The translations under genes were made by a program, and so were the position numbers. The notes beneath the pieces are model-generated. The model had not been told where the DNA came from. It did not search any database and saw only the letters and a program-made list of their open reading frames with translations. Of a stretch of DNA of 64,000 nt, positions 11,669 to 24,800 are shown piece by piece; position 1 is the first letter of the stretch, and each line of letters opens with the position of its first letter. This DNA is from Sipunculus nudus (Eukaryota > Annelida > Sipuncula > Golfingiida > Sipunculidae). The DNA is taken from NCBI GenBank assembly GCA_026874595.1, contig CM049316.1, positions 45,401,695 through 45,465,694 of the forward strand, in the 5' to 3' direction.

Positions 11669-12370
11669 GTGCACTTCATTGATAAATGTGCAGTTACTGG
11701 TCATTAATGTGTACTGTGTACATGACGGGGTATGCAGTGTGTATCTGAGTGAGCACTTGCTCTTGAGCAAGTATTTTGTGTGTACACACATATATATCTG
11801 TACATTGTTCTCAGTGTGAATTTATTCATGTTTATTTGAAGCATGAATTTATATTTACATACTTGGGGTATGTATGTTTACTTAGCAGGGTGTGCACTTG
11901 ATTGAGTTTGCACATGACCTGCATGTGGTGGGCATGTATATATGCCTGTGCACTTATGTGCATTGTATTATGCATATGCACTTAGCTTAGTTTTCACAAG
12001 AGCCTATACATGTATGTGTGTACATGCAGTTGTGCCTGCACTTTTCTGAGTAGGCACCTGTGCCTTTGTTCCCATCCAGGTGTGCAATTATAGGAGCAGA
12101 TCCAGGATTTACAAAAAGGAAGTACTGAACCCAGGAGGACTAACGATAAAACCTAAAAAAAAAAGGTCTCCATGTCCAGAAAAGGGGGGGGGGGTTGAAC
12201 CAGGTCAGAAAATTTGGACTGAAAGCCTTTAAAAAAATTTGTGGCGGCTGAAAAAGGCGGGTCTGAACCCCCTGGGACCCCCTGTCTGGATATGCTGCCA
12301 AGTTATACCTGGACACTTGACCAAGGGTTCACAGACCTTTGCACTTGACTGAGTGCGAACCTTGCTGTGG
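11669..12370. repeat. Degenerate GCACTTG-type repeat tract
   Basis: Blocks like GCACTTGATTGAGT-TTGCAC recur irregularly (near 11669, 11752, 11892, 11948, 11976, 12037, 12310, 12340). Just before it (11572-11623) a 26-bp unit GGTACAACACTAAGCGCACA is duplicated almost exactly. Old, diverged tandem DNA. Confidence 0.45.
12100..12302. mobile_element. MITE-like insertion in the GCACTTG tract
   Basis: Starts AGGAGCAGATCCAGGATTT and ends GGACCCCCTGTCTGGATATGC. The ends are imperfect complements (GCAGATCCAG / CTGGATATGC). Interior with a G-run at 12186-12195 and A/T runs. Such ends around G-rich centres are common in invertebrate MITEs; class not determined. Confidence 0.5.
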
Positions 12371-12379
12371 CCACTCCAG

Positions 12380-15020
12380 CTGCACCAGCAGTTATTACTA
12401 GTCATAATAGAGGGTACTCATTATACTGTGATTGTGTTAATATGGGAGGGTGTATAATAATTTGTGATGCTGGTTTAGCTTAAATCTGGTTTCAGAATGT
12501 ACATTATTTCCATTATAGTTTATTCCTTAATGATCATGCTAAATGCAAAACTTCAGCTGTATGTATATATCTATATAATTAGATATATACCCTTTAGACG
12601 TTCAGATATGCCACCAGTTGATTATAAATGTGACATATACATATATGTGAGCCATTATTATATTAAGATCTGACAAATAATTAATCTAGAATTTATAAAA
12701 ATTTATATTATTTTATCATGTCAGGTTTCTTTAGATTTATCAGTATTATAATATCATGATGTATTTTGGGAAATAATGTCACTTCTAATTTAAGCAGAGG
12801 CATTGTGATAAGTGATTAAGTGACAACAGTTTAATTTAATTAAATGTGTGAAAGAATCTATTTGAAAGCTTACGTGGAAGCAATAGGTGGATGCAGTGAA
12901 CAATAATGAATTGAGCATTATATTAATGATTTACTGGAGGCGTACAGAGCCAATTATTAAGTGTATTTCTAACAAGTGTATGATAACAAAGAAGTGATAA
13001 TGTGAGAAATTTTGCTAAAATAATTACTTGTCTTAAAACACTGACCATAATAGTCAACAGGTTTATGTTGTTGGAAGATTGAAACTAGAAAGGATAATAC
13101 TAACATTATATTCCAGTAGATAAAAAATATATATCAGACTACCGGTACTTGTACCAGTAGTAAATATTTTAGTTACCAGTTATATACTACTTTTGGCTCT
13201 ACTTAATTTTGCCTTTTCCATTTTGGGAACATTCCGCATAAGGCAATCTGCTGATTTCAGGAACTTGTGATACAATCTGGTTACCATGGTGACAGTCTCA
13301 GGTACAATCCAGCAACCATGGAAACTAGTTTATTTGATGTTCAGTAAATATAGGAACTAGCATAGGCTGTACCCCTTTCTTCAGCCATTGTATTTAGCAT
13401 ATGGTAATTAACTTAAAGTAACCAGGGTTAGATTCAGAAATGTTTAGATAGTTCCTACTACCTATGATTGGTAAAAAATAAACATAACATCATCATGAAT
13501 TAGACTGGTACCCTGCATTCTATATTGGGGGATGTGAGCTCTTAACTTTGAGTATCTCATACGTATAAGTGATCAAGCGAAAGACTTGTATACAAGGTCT
13601 TGGGATAGACAGGCTGAATGAAGGAACCTTCCAAGGAAAAGCAGGAATGGAAGAATTCTGTCAAGTCCCAGGCTTTGTCATGATCACCATGGCAGCCTTT
13701 ATGACATCACTGAAGTCACCGTGGTGACCAGACCTGAACACTTAAGATTATTTAATACTAATTCAGTAACTTTTATGAACTTCTATTTCAGTGATTTATG
13801 GAAAATATTAATCTGATTCAATAACATATGTACATAGATATGGGCGAGAGGATGATGCCTATTTAAAATGATGTCATTACCTTAACTTGGACTGATCTTG
13901 ACCTTGAATAGGTTCATTTTCATTGAAAATCGCACAGATTCTTAAATATTTCAAGAAAAGTTGCATGGATTGGTCTTAAATTTAGGTTGAACAAAGATCT
14001 TGGATAGCTGTATCTTGTATGGGAGACTGGAGGTGCCATTTGTTATCCTTTTCTTGCTTTTGTGCCTTTTTAACAACCCCATCATTTGCCACAAAAGATT
14101 ATCAATGCCATGATCAGATGCCCTGCCCTACCCAAAACTACAAGAAGTTCTAATGAAACATGCCAAAAAGTTACCCAAGTACAAAATCATACTTGGTCTT
14201 AGATATGACAACAAGTAATTAAGTCAAGTTCATGAGGGTGGTTAATTGGTTTCAATAAAACTACCAATACAATATGTAATAAATGGTATTTTTAATCTGT
14301 TTTATTTTTCAAATACATATGTAACAGGTATATACTTATTTATATATGTTTTGGTGCAATCAACAATGCATGTGTATATAGAGGGATTATTTTATAAGTT
14401 TGTATGTTTAGATTGCATTTGATATACTGTATAAAAATTTTTGCTATGGGCATGTGTTTGTTCATGAAATTTGGGTAATTCTAAATAATAAAAGGAAGTG
14501 AAATGAAATTCAAGAATGCTTTATGGGATGTACAAGATCTCATAATAAACATTATTAACATGGAAAAGGTGATGATGATGATGATAATGATAAGGTGATG
14601 TTGAAAGCTACGGAAAAACATATTTTTAACTTCAGGAATTTAAATCTTTCATGTGCTACTGTTCATTATATTTTCAATTTGTATTGCAGATTTGTTATAG
14701 AATATTGTTTGAAATGAAAACTGCATATATGAAGCAAGTATGAAAGTGTTTTGGAACTGCATTATTTTATTTTTCATGTTATCTGTATTATCATAGACTG
14801 TGTATGTAAGGGATGAAGTGGTTATATATTTATGGTCTGTATTTGTTACTTAACTGGATGTAATACAATTTTCAAGCCTAACTGTCTTCTTTTTGGTAAA
14901 GAAACAGAATCCTGCAAAGTTAATTGTTTTGTATTATATGGCTATCATCTTAAAGTCAAATATTAAAATGGTTCTCACTTGGATCAAGAATGAAGCAGAA
15001 CATATTCAAGACTAGAAATG
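12380..15020. other. Intergenic AT-rich DNA with X-box-like motifs
   Basis: No gene recognised. Palindromic motifs of the RFX X-box type occur at 13280-13293 (GTTACCATGGTGAC), 13312-13325 and 13715-13728. A short TGATGA tract lies near 14570. Confidence 0.45.
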
Positions 15021-15024
15021 TGCA

Positions 15025-15328
15025 TTCATTAGAATGCAAGCCTCCACTGTGTGTTGGGTCCTTATTGTGGGATGCTCAAAAATGGCGTATGCATTCACTT
15101 ACTCAGCCCATATTCCCAGGTTTATTCTGCACAAGTGAATGTACATTTGTGAATGTTTCTGGATGACTTTCCTGAATCCAGATCATGACCTGGATCCAGA
15201 CCCAAATTTACAGATTCTTCACTGGACCTTTCCCCGACATTATTCCGTTCATGATTGTACGAGTTACATTGTGAACAAACACACATGAACAGGGATGAAC
15301 ACACAACCTCGTGGTAGAGGCAATAATT
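15025..15328 (+). repeat. Dispersed LINE/SINE-type fragment, copy 2
   Basis: Same family and orientation as 2763-3050: GCAAGCCTCCACTG, CAGCCCATATTCCCAGGTT, GATCATGACC, AGATTCTTCACTGG, GAGTTACATTGTGAACAAAC, ending GGTAGAGGCAATAAT. Somewhat closer to a consensus-like tail than copy 1. Confidence 0.65.
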
Positions 15329-15825
15329 TAAATTTTAGGCATGACAGTAAATTTAATACACATTAAATATGCACAAATTTTGCCAAATATTAAGTTCAGG
15401 TGAGAAACTGTTTTGGTTATATAGTTTCATGAATATCCATCAGATTTTGGGTAAGTCTAGCGCCAGATCGGCCCTCTGATATTATGGCCAGCTTACTGGC
15501 TTGCCAGAGTGCCTGGACATCTTACTCTGAGGATCGCATTCTAAGGCCCCATGAGGATGCAAATATTTTCGTCATTTTTGACAAAGCCTCATTGCTTACA
15601 AGTATCGTGTCACTTCAAATAAACCCACTAGACCTTTTAATAAGTTTCTTATCTCTCCAATGACACTACCATGTGTGTGAAATATTCTGTTATAACCCAA
15701 TATATTCGTATTTTGTTCTGCATGTACGGGAGATTTCTGCCTGCGGTCTGCCTGCTGACTGTATGCGGGGATACGGTTATAAAGCGTGGCGTGGACTTGC
15801 AGGGTGGTTCTAAATTTGGCTCGTG

Positions 15826-15858
15826 TCACGACTCAGTAGGGGGCCCGAACTGAGTCGT
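15826..15858. repeat. Perfect 11-bp hairpin
   Basis: CACGACTCAGT and ACTGAGTCGTG are exact complements around an 11-base GC-rich loop containing GGGCCC. It lies in intergenic DNA within a GC-richer patch. Function unknown. Confidence 0.7.
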
Positions 15859-16094
15859 GTTTGTCATGGCTAGGGTAAGTCATCACAGTGTCATTACAGT
15901 CTGGTGACATCTAAACTCATTAAATATGCATGGTTTTGCTCGGAATGGAACTTGGGCAAAATATTATATTAGTTAATTTTTCTGTCGAGCTTCTTTTAAA
16001 TCCATCATATTCCTGGCAAGTTATTAACACCACAAAGTAGTCTCTTGACGTCCGACTGCATGGCATTTGCCTGAGTGAGATAATCTATCAGGAA

Positions 16095-16235
16095 ATAGGT
16101 GTGGGGAGTTTAGTGAAAATCCATCAAAGCCCCGGGAAGTTATCGCAGCGACACTAACATAGATGGATGGATGGACAGTGGGTATACCACAATATGTCCC
16201 ATCATAGAATGGCATATAATAAAAACAGAACACCA
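16095..16235 (+). repeat. Dispersed repeat fragment (GGACAGTGGGTATACCA family)
   Basis: GATGGACAGTGGGTATACCA-CAATATGTCCCATCATAGAATGGCATATAA matches 26295-26352 (GACAGACAGTGGGTATACCATGATACATCC...GATGGGCATATAA). Two fragments of one interspersed family. Confidence 0.6.
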
Positions 16236-16917
16236 AATACAAAGCACTCAGCCAATTTTATTGAAACACTAGAAGGTGAGTTGGTTACCACGGAAGCACG
16301 GAGGCCTTGTGGCTGGACGTATTATCTGGTGATCACAAATCAATCATCGGTATCACAATCAGTTAATTACCAAACAAATCAAATATTGTATATAATATAA
16401 GTGTAACAAATTTGGTGTAAATCTCTAATCAACACCATCAAGAATGGTATCAAATTTCATGTGTTTGGTCAAACCACATTGGTAAGATATAAGAAAGCTG
16501 AGACAGAAAGAATACAAATAAATAGAGCTATAAGAAATGTACATAATATACAAGTATATTCTGACTATCAGTAAGCAATCTTTGTGCAATGATATGTCAA
16601 CAGTTTAAGCTAGAATTAAACACACTGCTCACAATTCAAATACGATCATAATATATATTTAAGCTTAAGCACTTCGTGGGGAAAAAGGTGCGTAATAATA
16701 GAATGCAGATCTGAACACAAGGACAGGGGAGCTTGCAGTCTCTTTTATAACCAAGACTTCCCAAATCCAAAGCATCTGAATACCCAAAACACACAAAAGC
16801 TAGGTTACTCTAAAACTATACACATTATCCAGTCACTTTCAGATATCTACTTGATATCAGACTGGTAAAACAAAAGCATCTTTATTACTTATATTCCTCT
16901 ATTAATGATACTAAAAC

Positions 16918-17295
16918 AATTGGTGATCCACAACCTGGAATATTTAAATTATTGTTCAAAAATCCACCAGTGGTAATGCACAACCTTGAATACATTAAAT
17001 ATGGCTGACCAATGGTAATCCACAACCTTGAATACATTAAATACGGCTCAAGAATGGACCAATGGTAATCCACAACCTTTAATCTATTAAATATGGCTTA
17101 AGAATGGACCAATGGTAATCAACAACCTTGAATATATTACATATGGCTGAAAATCCAGTCATAGTAATCCACAACTCTGAATATATTAAACATGGCTTAA
17201 GAATGTACCAATGGTAATAATAATAGGCTTAAGATTATAAACAAGGCTCAAGTTTCCACCAATGTGTTTGCACAACCGTGAATATTTTAACTACT
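16918..17295. repeat. Diverged minisatellite, about 57-60 bp unit
   Basis: Around six units of the type CCAATGGTAATCCACAACCT, TGAATACATTAAATATGGCT, TAAGAATGGA. The third to fifth are most alike; the outer ones are degenerate. It lies downstream of the RREB1 stop on the RREB1 side. Confidence 0.8.
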
Positions 17296-17309
17296 GTTTG
17301 TGATATGAC

Positions 17310-20300
17310 AGGAGCTTGTAAAAAGGTATTAATAACTACTCTGTGGTATTGTGATCAAAGCAATAAATATGTACACTACAGGCACAACATGAGATGTATA
17401 ACACAAAGATTGTAGTTTTAACTTTCACAACAAATTGAAAACAATCATTGTGGCAGGAAATGTTTGTGTATGTGTACATATAAAGCTATGTTTTTAACTT
17501 CCTATGTACCTACAGAAGTAAAGCTATAAAATTAAAGCCAGTTTCTTCACAAAAGTGATTATTTTAATATAAAGTTTGCGATATATAATTTATAGAAATA
17601 TATATGTATGGTTGGGAGTTTACTTTCAATACTTGTCAAATGGTGTCAAGGAACCTAAAGCCTTGACCTTTGCCCCTTTGACCTTTCATATCATGCTCTG
17701 CTCTATGTATAGCACACCACAAACCCTCACACTGGTTCCCATGGTAACCATCACAATACACAAACTCCTAACAAAAGTAGCCAAGGAACCAGCAGTAACC
17801 ATGGGCACCAGCATGCCAGTTTCCCTGGGTAACACAAATTACACATTTGCGGAAGAATATAATACATCAGCAGTCAGTTGTAGATTATCTATAAAATAAT
17901 CTGTGATTTACACTTTTCTGTTCATACAAAATTTCACAAAATATATCAGTGAATGCATGTTTTACATGACATCAAAAACTATGCACAAGTTTTATCATTA
18001 TATTTATGGTAGCTATTCTGGTGTTTAGATTATTTACAGTAATACACAGCCTTATATGCACAACCTGATGAAGATTTGAAAAAAAAGTTGTGGTATAAAA
18101 TCACATTTAGTTTGCATTGGACATTCCTTGAATCAATGAGGAATGTCAGGGAATAAACAAACAAAAAATACATAAATCAGCATGACAAAAGTTATGGATC
18201 TATTTTAGGAAGTAAATGTGTCATCTACCTAGTAATAATCAAACAAATATCTGAGAAAAAGTGTGTACAGAGAGGGAGATTTACCATTTTGAGCACATAT
18301 GAACAATACACACAAATTATCACTTCATATCATCTCATATTGTTTGGGGTATCAACAAATATTTGGTAAAAAAAATGAACTGACATTCTGAGATGTCATT
18401 AGCCAATCGGATCACTGTATTCTTAACTATAAGCCAATCACAGTATGGTGCCATAAGCCATTACTGAAGCACAGAAGGTGTCATTAGATATTAGCCTGTC
18501 TGAATTTGACACCAAAACCCATCAGCCAATCAGATCTGGCATCATGAGCCATTGACAAATGAGATAGTGCTATTCTATGTGCCACTGTAAGGCCAAACAA
18601 GTTTACCAAACTAAGATGTAATATGAAAATACTGGTAAAGGTAACTTATTGTTTCCACTACATGCATACACCTCTATAAATGTTTATGGTAGATTTAACA
18701 ACTTTATGGGATCAAAATAGGGAAATTCCACTTTCACCACAACAAAAAACCTGACCAATCCAAATGCTGGTATCATGACAAGTAGGAACCGGTCATTCTT
18801 GACCAATGAGAATGAAGATAATATGAGAACATATAAATGTTTGAATATTCAAATACTTGCATGTAAATGGATACCTTGGAATGTAGACCAATCATCACAG
18901 CCACAACTGTCTATGGTATGTCTGCTTGAGCAAATCCTGTGTCAGCAGTATTTCAATAAATTAACATATGGAATGCATAATCATAATCTAATGCATATTC
19001 ATTATCGATCACCAGCTGATGCTGTCTAACTGTCAATGTTAAGACCACATATGGATCTTACCACTTCTGTCACTCATGTGAATATATGAATTGTATACTG
19101 GACGGTCTAAACATACAATCTATGCACAAATAATATCTACCCTATTCATATTCACAAACTAATCAATATTCATAACTTAATGACTAATGATAACTGATGA
19201 AAAATAAAATATTTCAAACAATACAAAAACTTAAATCATTTTACATCTCATAAATGTTTATGAAAGATACATATTTTAATGACTGTAGAGGATTTCATAA
19301 CTTCTGAATATTTATGATTTATGCAAATATACAGCATTTTATAGAGATTCCGCTACTGTATTGAAACTTCTTAGACCCTTGGGGGGAAAAAATAATGACA
19401 ACTGTATTACTTTACTGCTTGTACAAGAAGGCTTGGTTTTAATATACATGTTTAAAATATTCTGTGGCAGTGAAATCTCAAAATCAAGTTAAAATATCAA
19501 TTTGGTTCATTTGAATGCAATGTTAAGTGAAGCAACATGTGAAATATGAATACACAGACAAGCAGTGAAAACTTAAAATTTGCATATATCTTTGGTATAT
19601 TTTCTTAAATACCAATATGAATATATAATTATCTCTTTTTTGCAGTATTTTACCTGCATATTAAAAATCACATATCTGTTGAATGGAACCTGCCATATGC
19701 TGCATATACTGGATGAGACAGATATAAACATGGAAAGAAAATTAATTATTAATATTAGAAAATAGTCCTATAAATTATGGATATACAGGGTTGGTGTGTC
19801 ATACAAAATATATAAGACCTGTTCATGGACGGCATTATTTATATCAGTTAAAAGAAAGATCTAGAATTGGGTGATATACTGATGTATTGACCATTCTGTG
19901 ATATTTAAAACCATTTTAATAACCATTGTTTCCAAATATGTAACCATCTCATGTCAAAGTAAAAGCTGATATTTATCGATAAAAAAAATTAAACAGTGCA
20001 ACATTATCTGATTATACATACAGTAAAGTTCTCAATAGAATATGTGTTTTATGTAAGGATAATGTTATTAACAAATTGGGAAATTTTGTATGATGTCCTA
20101 CTGTGAAAATCAACTTGCATATTTTCTTTGTCTGCTTCCTGTCGTAAACTTGAATGAAAAACAGACTGTTATTTCTATAATTTTTTTTAAATCACATGCT
20201 TAAAGTCATATTTTCCTAACAAGTTAAAGTAAATACTGGTCTTGTTTTCTGTACATTAAGAAGAAAAACTTGTAGAACTTTTTATGTGTTACTTCAAAAT

Positions 20301-21683
20301 TTGAGCTGTTAAACTCAAAATATTGTTTGAAAATAGAAGTAAATCACCCAACTCTATAACAATCTGGTTTTATGTTAATCAACAACAAACTGTAACTTGA
20401 TATTATAACATCTGTAAAATATAAACAAGGATGCACCTTTGCTCAGTACATGTTATGAGTAAATTATTCCACTTGTCAAAATATAATGACAAAGTAGAAA
20501 ATATTTTCATTGATATGGTTACTATGATAATTCACATATGGAATGGATGGATACAAGGATAAGTTCAGTTATAAAAAAGACATGGTCCCTCATTTGCATA
20601 TTTGCATATCAATGTCATGTAGCATGAAAACAGAAATGCATATTGTAAGTATCACATCTGTAACAAAAAATAACACATTCATAATGATGATAATAACTAT
20701 AATAATAATAATAGAAAATAAACCTCAGAAAGACAAATTTGGTCCAACTAAATGTGTAAATTTGCATATATTTACAAATGAAAAATCTAATAATGAAAAT
20801 GATAATGATGCGTAATATGAGACCACAAGCCCAAGTGCATTTGATAAAGCAAACTAAGTCAAAACAAGCACTCATTTGTCTACATCAAACTCAAAACCTG
20901 GCATTAATATGTTTAGGTATTCTATACCTATGGCTTCCATGAGCCTTTTCCATTAAATAACAGACATTAGCAACACTCATTAATGATTAAAGTCAGGTTA
21001 TTAGGAACCCCCTTTTGTGCCATATACAGGCATAAATTCATTTAGCATCTGAACCCATCATACCAACAAACTGTCCTGGAACTGCTCAAAATCACAGTTT
21101 TGATACACTTTCTTTAATCAATTAAACCATTAACCTGTTTAGGATGTCAAAAGCTCTGCATATACTTCAAATATTCCCCATCTAACCTGATACGAAATCC
21201 TGTCATGTTTGGTAGAAAAAAATGTGCAGCCACTTCAAACAGTTCCAAATAGTCAATATTTTGTCATAACCAACACTCTTCTTCAAGCATGTCTCTGCCA
21301 CCACTTTGGGAATACAAAATCAGTTTCTCAAGAAACTGCTTGTCGCACATTAACCCTGCAACCCTATGCTCCAATAAAACTGGAGATGTCACTCGTCCAC
21401 TCTGCAGGTACCAGTTTCATTTTAGCAGCTGCTATCAATATCTGCAGTTCACATTTATCCAATCAGTTCAAGGATTGGTTGTCCCTCCATTGTTCTTCCA
21501 ATGGCCCAGCAGGGAAACGTATATTGTTTTTCTAAGGTAGTCATCTCTCTAATAAACTGTTTAACTGCCTGTCATTTAGGTGAGTTGAGATATCCTGTGA
21601 ATGACCTGTGTTGAGTTCAGCATCACCAAGGTGATTAAATATTACCATACATGTTTATACTGTATTACCATACATATATATTA
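17310..21683. other. DNA downstream of RREB1 stop (3' UTR plus intergenic)
   Basis: AT-rich with no coding frame that I can support. Contains GTTCCCATGGTAAC (17735-17748), TTGACC-type half sites near 17665-17690 and CCAAT boxes at 18400-18540. A - strand poly(A) signal candidate is the complement of TTTATT near 16881; which one is used is unknown. Confidence 0.45.
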
Positions 21684-21842
21684 TTATACTCCTAGCATGG
21701 TCACAGCAGTGTCAACTGAAGTCAGCATTTGGTCAATGGCTGAATCTTCTATCCCCAATAGATTTTGTAACATGTCTGATGATTGGTCAGCTCCCAGGCC
21801 TGAATCGTGCATTGCTGATCTCTTATTGGTGGTTCCTGGTGT
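21684..21842 (-). CDS. RREB1: RREB1 exon 16, conserved C-terminus and stop
   Basis: Residues 1764-1815, acceptor TTTGTTACAG, phase 0. It encodes TPGTTNKRS and the C-terminal motif [16 protein letters not shown]...AVTMLGV before TAA (21686-21684). The leucine-rich end resembles the extreme C-terminus of vertebrate RREB1. Confidence 0.9.
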   Translation of the reverse strand, partial: TPGTTNKRSAMHDSGLGADQSSDMLQNLLGIEDSAIDQMLTSVDTAVTMLGV

Positions 21843-24800
21843 CTGTAACAAAGCAGTAGATTGGTCATGATTACAGGTCACAGGTCAAGGTGACTGATCT
21901 AGAATAAAAAAGTAGCAACCTAGCTAACTAGTCCTGAACACTTTATAACAAGCTCTCTGATTGGTCATCAAATTGTTACTTAAGCCAAGAGACTGGTCAC
22001 AAGGTTAGTGTATGGATCACAGATTTAACTTTAAAGACATTTATTGTAAAAAGCTACAGGGTTAGTCAGAAACCTATGCAGTGCCCTAATTCTGATCTTT
22101 CAAATAATTGCAACATGTTAAAAAGCCAGGTATTTAATTGTATCCGCCAAAATGAAGTTTTGCGGATACTGTTTCTGACCGGGTTCCGCCGCCGCCGCAA
22201 TTTCATTTCCGGAAAGGACTCCTCTGAGACTACTGGACTGTTTTCCCAAAACTTACACCAATTATCAGGTCACGTGAACTGGTGCCTAACCAACTGGCGC
22301 TGACCTCTGACCTTTCCTCTCTGCCCAGCGTCCATTTGTGCATCTGTTTCCACACATAAACCAACATATCTTGGGAACCGTTTGACCGATCAGGAAAAAA
22401 AAAATTTGTACAAATGTAGCCCTTGGATAGCTTTATTACATACACAAAAAATAGTGGCGCCATCTGCAACAATGTTTGCACAGTGTCCATCTGTTCGTCT
22501 GCCTTGGGGTAAAATCACTCATATCTCTGCAGTGGTTTAACTAATTCACCTGAAATTCGACATGCGTATACATCCTGGATAGCTTTCTTGATTTTATGAC
22601 AGGTGGCGCCACCTACATTCACGTTCCCCTGCAGACATCCATGCTTATATCCCTGGACTGGTTTGACGCATCTCACATAGCCCTTTATCATACCCAAAAC
22701 TGCTGGCGCCACCTGCAACCATTTTTGCACAGTGTCTGTCTGTTTGTCTGCCTTGGGATAAAGTCACTCGCATCTCGGCAGTGGTTTGACATATCTGCCT
22801 AAAATTTTGCAGGTATATACATCTTGAACAGCTTTCTTGATTTAATGACAGGTGGCCCCACCTACATTCTAGTTTAAGCTGCAGACATCAAAACTCATAT
22901 CTCAGGAACCAAATGACTGATTAGGCCAAAATTTTGCATGTGTATAGATCTCACATAGCTCTATATCATACACAAAACTGGAAGGGCTACCTGCAACCAT
23001 TTTTGCACAGCATCCTTCTGTTTGTCTGCCGAGGGCTAAAATCACTCAAATCTTGGCAGTGGTTTGACATATCTGCCTAAAATATTGCTGGTTTATACAT
23101 TCTGGACAGCTTTCTTGATTTTATGACAGGTGGTGCCACCTACATTCTAGTTTATGCTGCAGACATCCAAGCTCATATCTTGCGAACTGTTTGACCGATT
23201 GGGCCAAAATTTTGCATGTTGCCACCTGCCACCATTTTTGCACAAGTCCTTCTGTTTGTCTGCTGTAGGATAAAATCACTCATATACACGTAGTGGTTTG
23301 ATTTATCTGCCTAAAATTTTGCATATGTATACAACTTTGACAGCTTTCTGGATTTTGTAGTAGGTGTCCACCTACATACACATTTCTGCTGCAGACATCC
23401 ACGCTTATATGCAACACACCTCACTCTGTTTCCCCTTGCCACTCAGTCCCTGCCTCACTTCACCTGTTCTACTCTGATACACATAGTCGCTAGTCCACTA
23501 CCCGTATTCTAGTTGATAAATGCAAGCATACATGATGACAACCCTTAAAGGAGAGACTCATGATCATGAGTCAGAATGGAGCAGGGGACCAGCCTAATCT
23601 AACTTAGATAAGTTATTTTCATCATTGGCTAGTACAGTGAAGAGAAACCAGCAGTTTGTCATCAATGAAATCAAAAGGACTCTTTCTCAAGGCAATAGAC
23701 TGAAACTAGTCAGGTGAAAATACATTATTCAATTTTCTTTCAATTCCAAATTCTTAAACCATCAAATTTTTTTTAATCTTATCTAATGCCAAAATTCAGA
23801 AATTGTTTCTTTTTAAGATTTATTTGGTGGAGGTTATGCTGACCTGTCTAATTCTTAAGCTATCATCTGCAGTGTTCTACTGTGGTTTGGGACTTTGTGA
23901 CAAGTTTGGGTGGTAGCACTCGCTTCCTGTCATTTTATTATTTATATCCCGGTGTCACCAGGGCCCAGTGTCTATAGCACCTGCAGGTCCTGGATGTGTA
24001 ATCATCCCCACTGGAGGGTCAATACACTGAGGACCCTCCCAAAGATACTTGTTTGCGAGTGAAAACACAGCTATGGGGTTCAGCCTTCCCATTAAGCCTG
24101 CAGAGCACTTGCTCGGGATCGGGGCTGACTGTGAAAATCTCACACCTATTTGGCTGAGATTTGAACTCATGACCTCCCAGCTTTGAGTCCAGTGCTCTAC
24201 AGAAGCTGGTAACAGTGAGAAGTTCAAACCCTACCTTTCTAGGACTGTCTCTGATGTCTGAGCTGAGGGACACTGGCGTTTCATCTTCTTCGTCACTCAG
24301 GTTGATGTCTCCTGCTCCTGTATGCTTGCGGCGATGACGCATCATGCTGTGTTTCAACGTGAACCGTTTCTGGCAGATGTCGCACTCAAATGGACGCTCT
24401 CCTGTTGCATAATAAATTAATCTTTCCCTTACTGAACAAACCTACCAAATTTAAAGGGCTATAAATTGGTCTAAAATTATCATTATTAATAATCATTTAA
24501 TATTAATGAAATTAAAAACAAATTTAATGTTTGATCTGACTTATACATTCTCTAGATTTCTTGACAAAAGTTACATATAAACTTTTATACAATGTATTCA
24601 TTAATGTTCATGTAGCCTAATGCTACCAAAATCTTTCACACATTGAAACTGCTACAGAATATTATTGATAATCAATGTTTTCTATTATTTTTACTTCTGG
24701 AACAATAAAATTCATTAAATATAAGGTAAAAGAAAGGTTGGTTTCTCAGACACCATGAGAGTCAGTATTGACCCCTTATATCAGTTTTATTTGATATTAA

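Noticed and set aside
21209-21540. Plus-strand ORFs of 108 and 83 aa as a gene
   Set aside because: No domain, no splice support, and they lie in the RREB1 downstream region with competing frames.
22140-23514. Family A as a Helitron (TCCGCC start, ATTCTAG end)
   Set aside because: The bases before TCCGCC (TTGTA) are the same in two copies, so they belong to the element. The A/T insertion rule and a 3' hairpin are not convincingly met.
24100-24213. Possible tRNA gene (A and B boxes on the - strand)
   Set aside because: No cloverleaf or acceptor stem, and a second diverged copy at 27482-27695 shows it is a SINE.
24019-24234. Continuation of the RREB1 exon 15 frame as a last exon
   Set aside because: The extra residues come from a tRNA-derived SINE, while exon 16 at 21842-21684 supplies the conserved C-terminus. 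Kept only as a possible read-through form.
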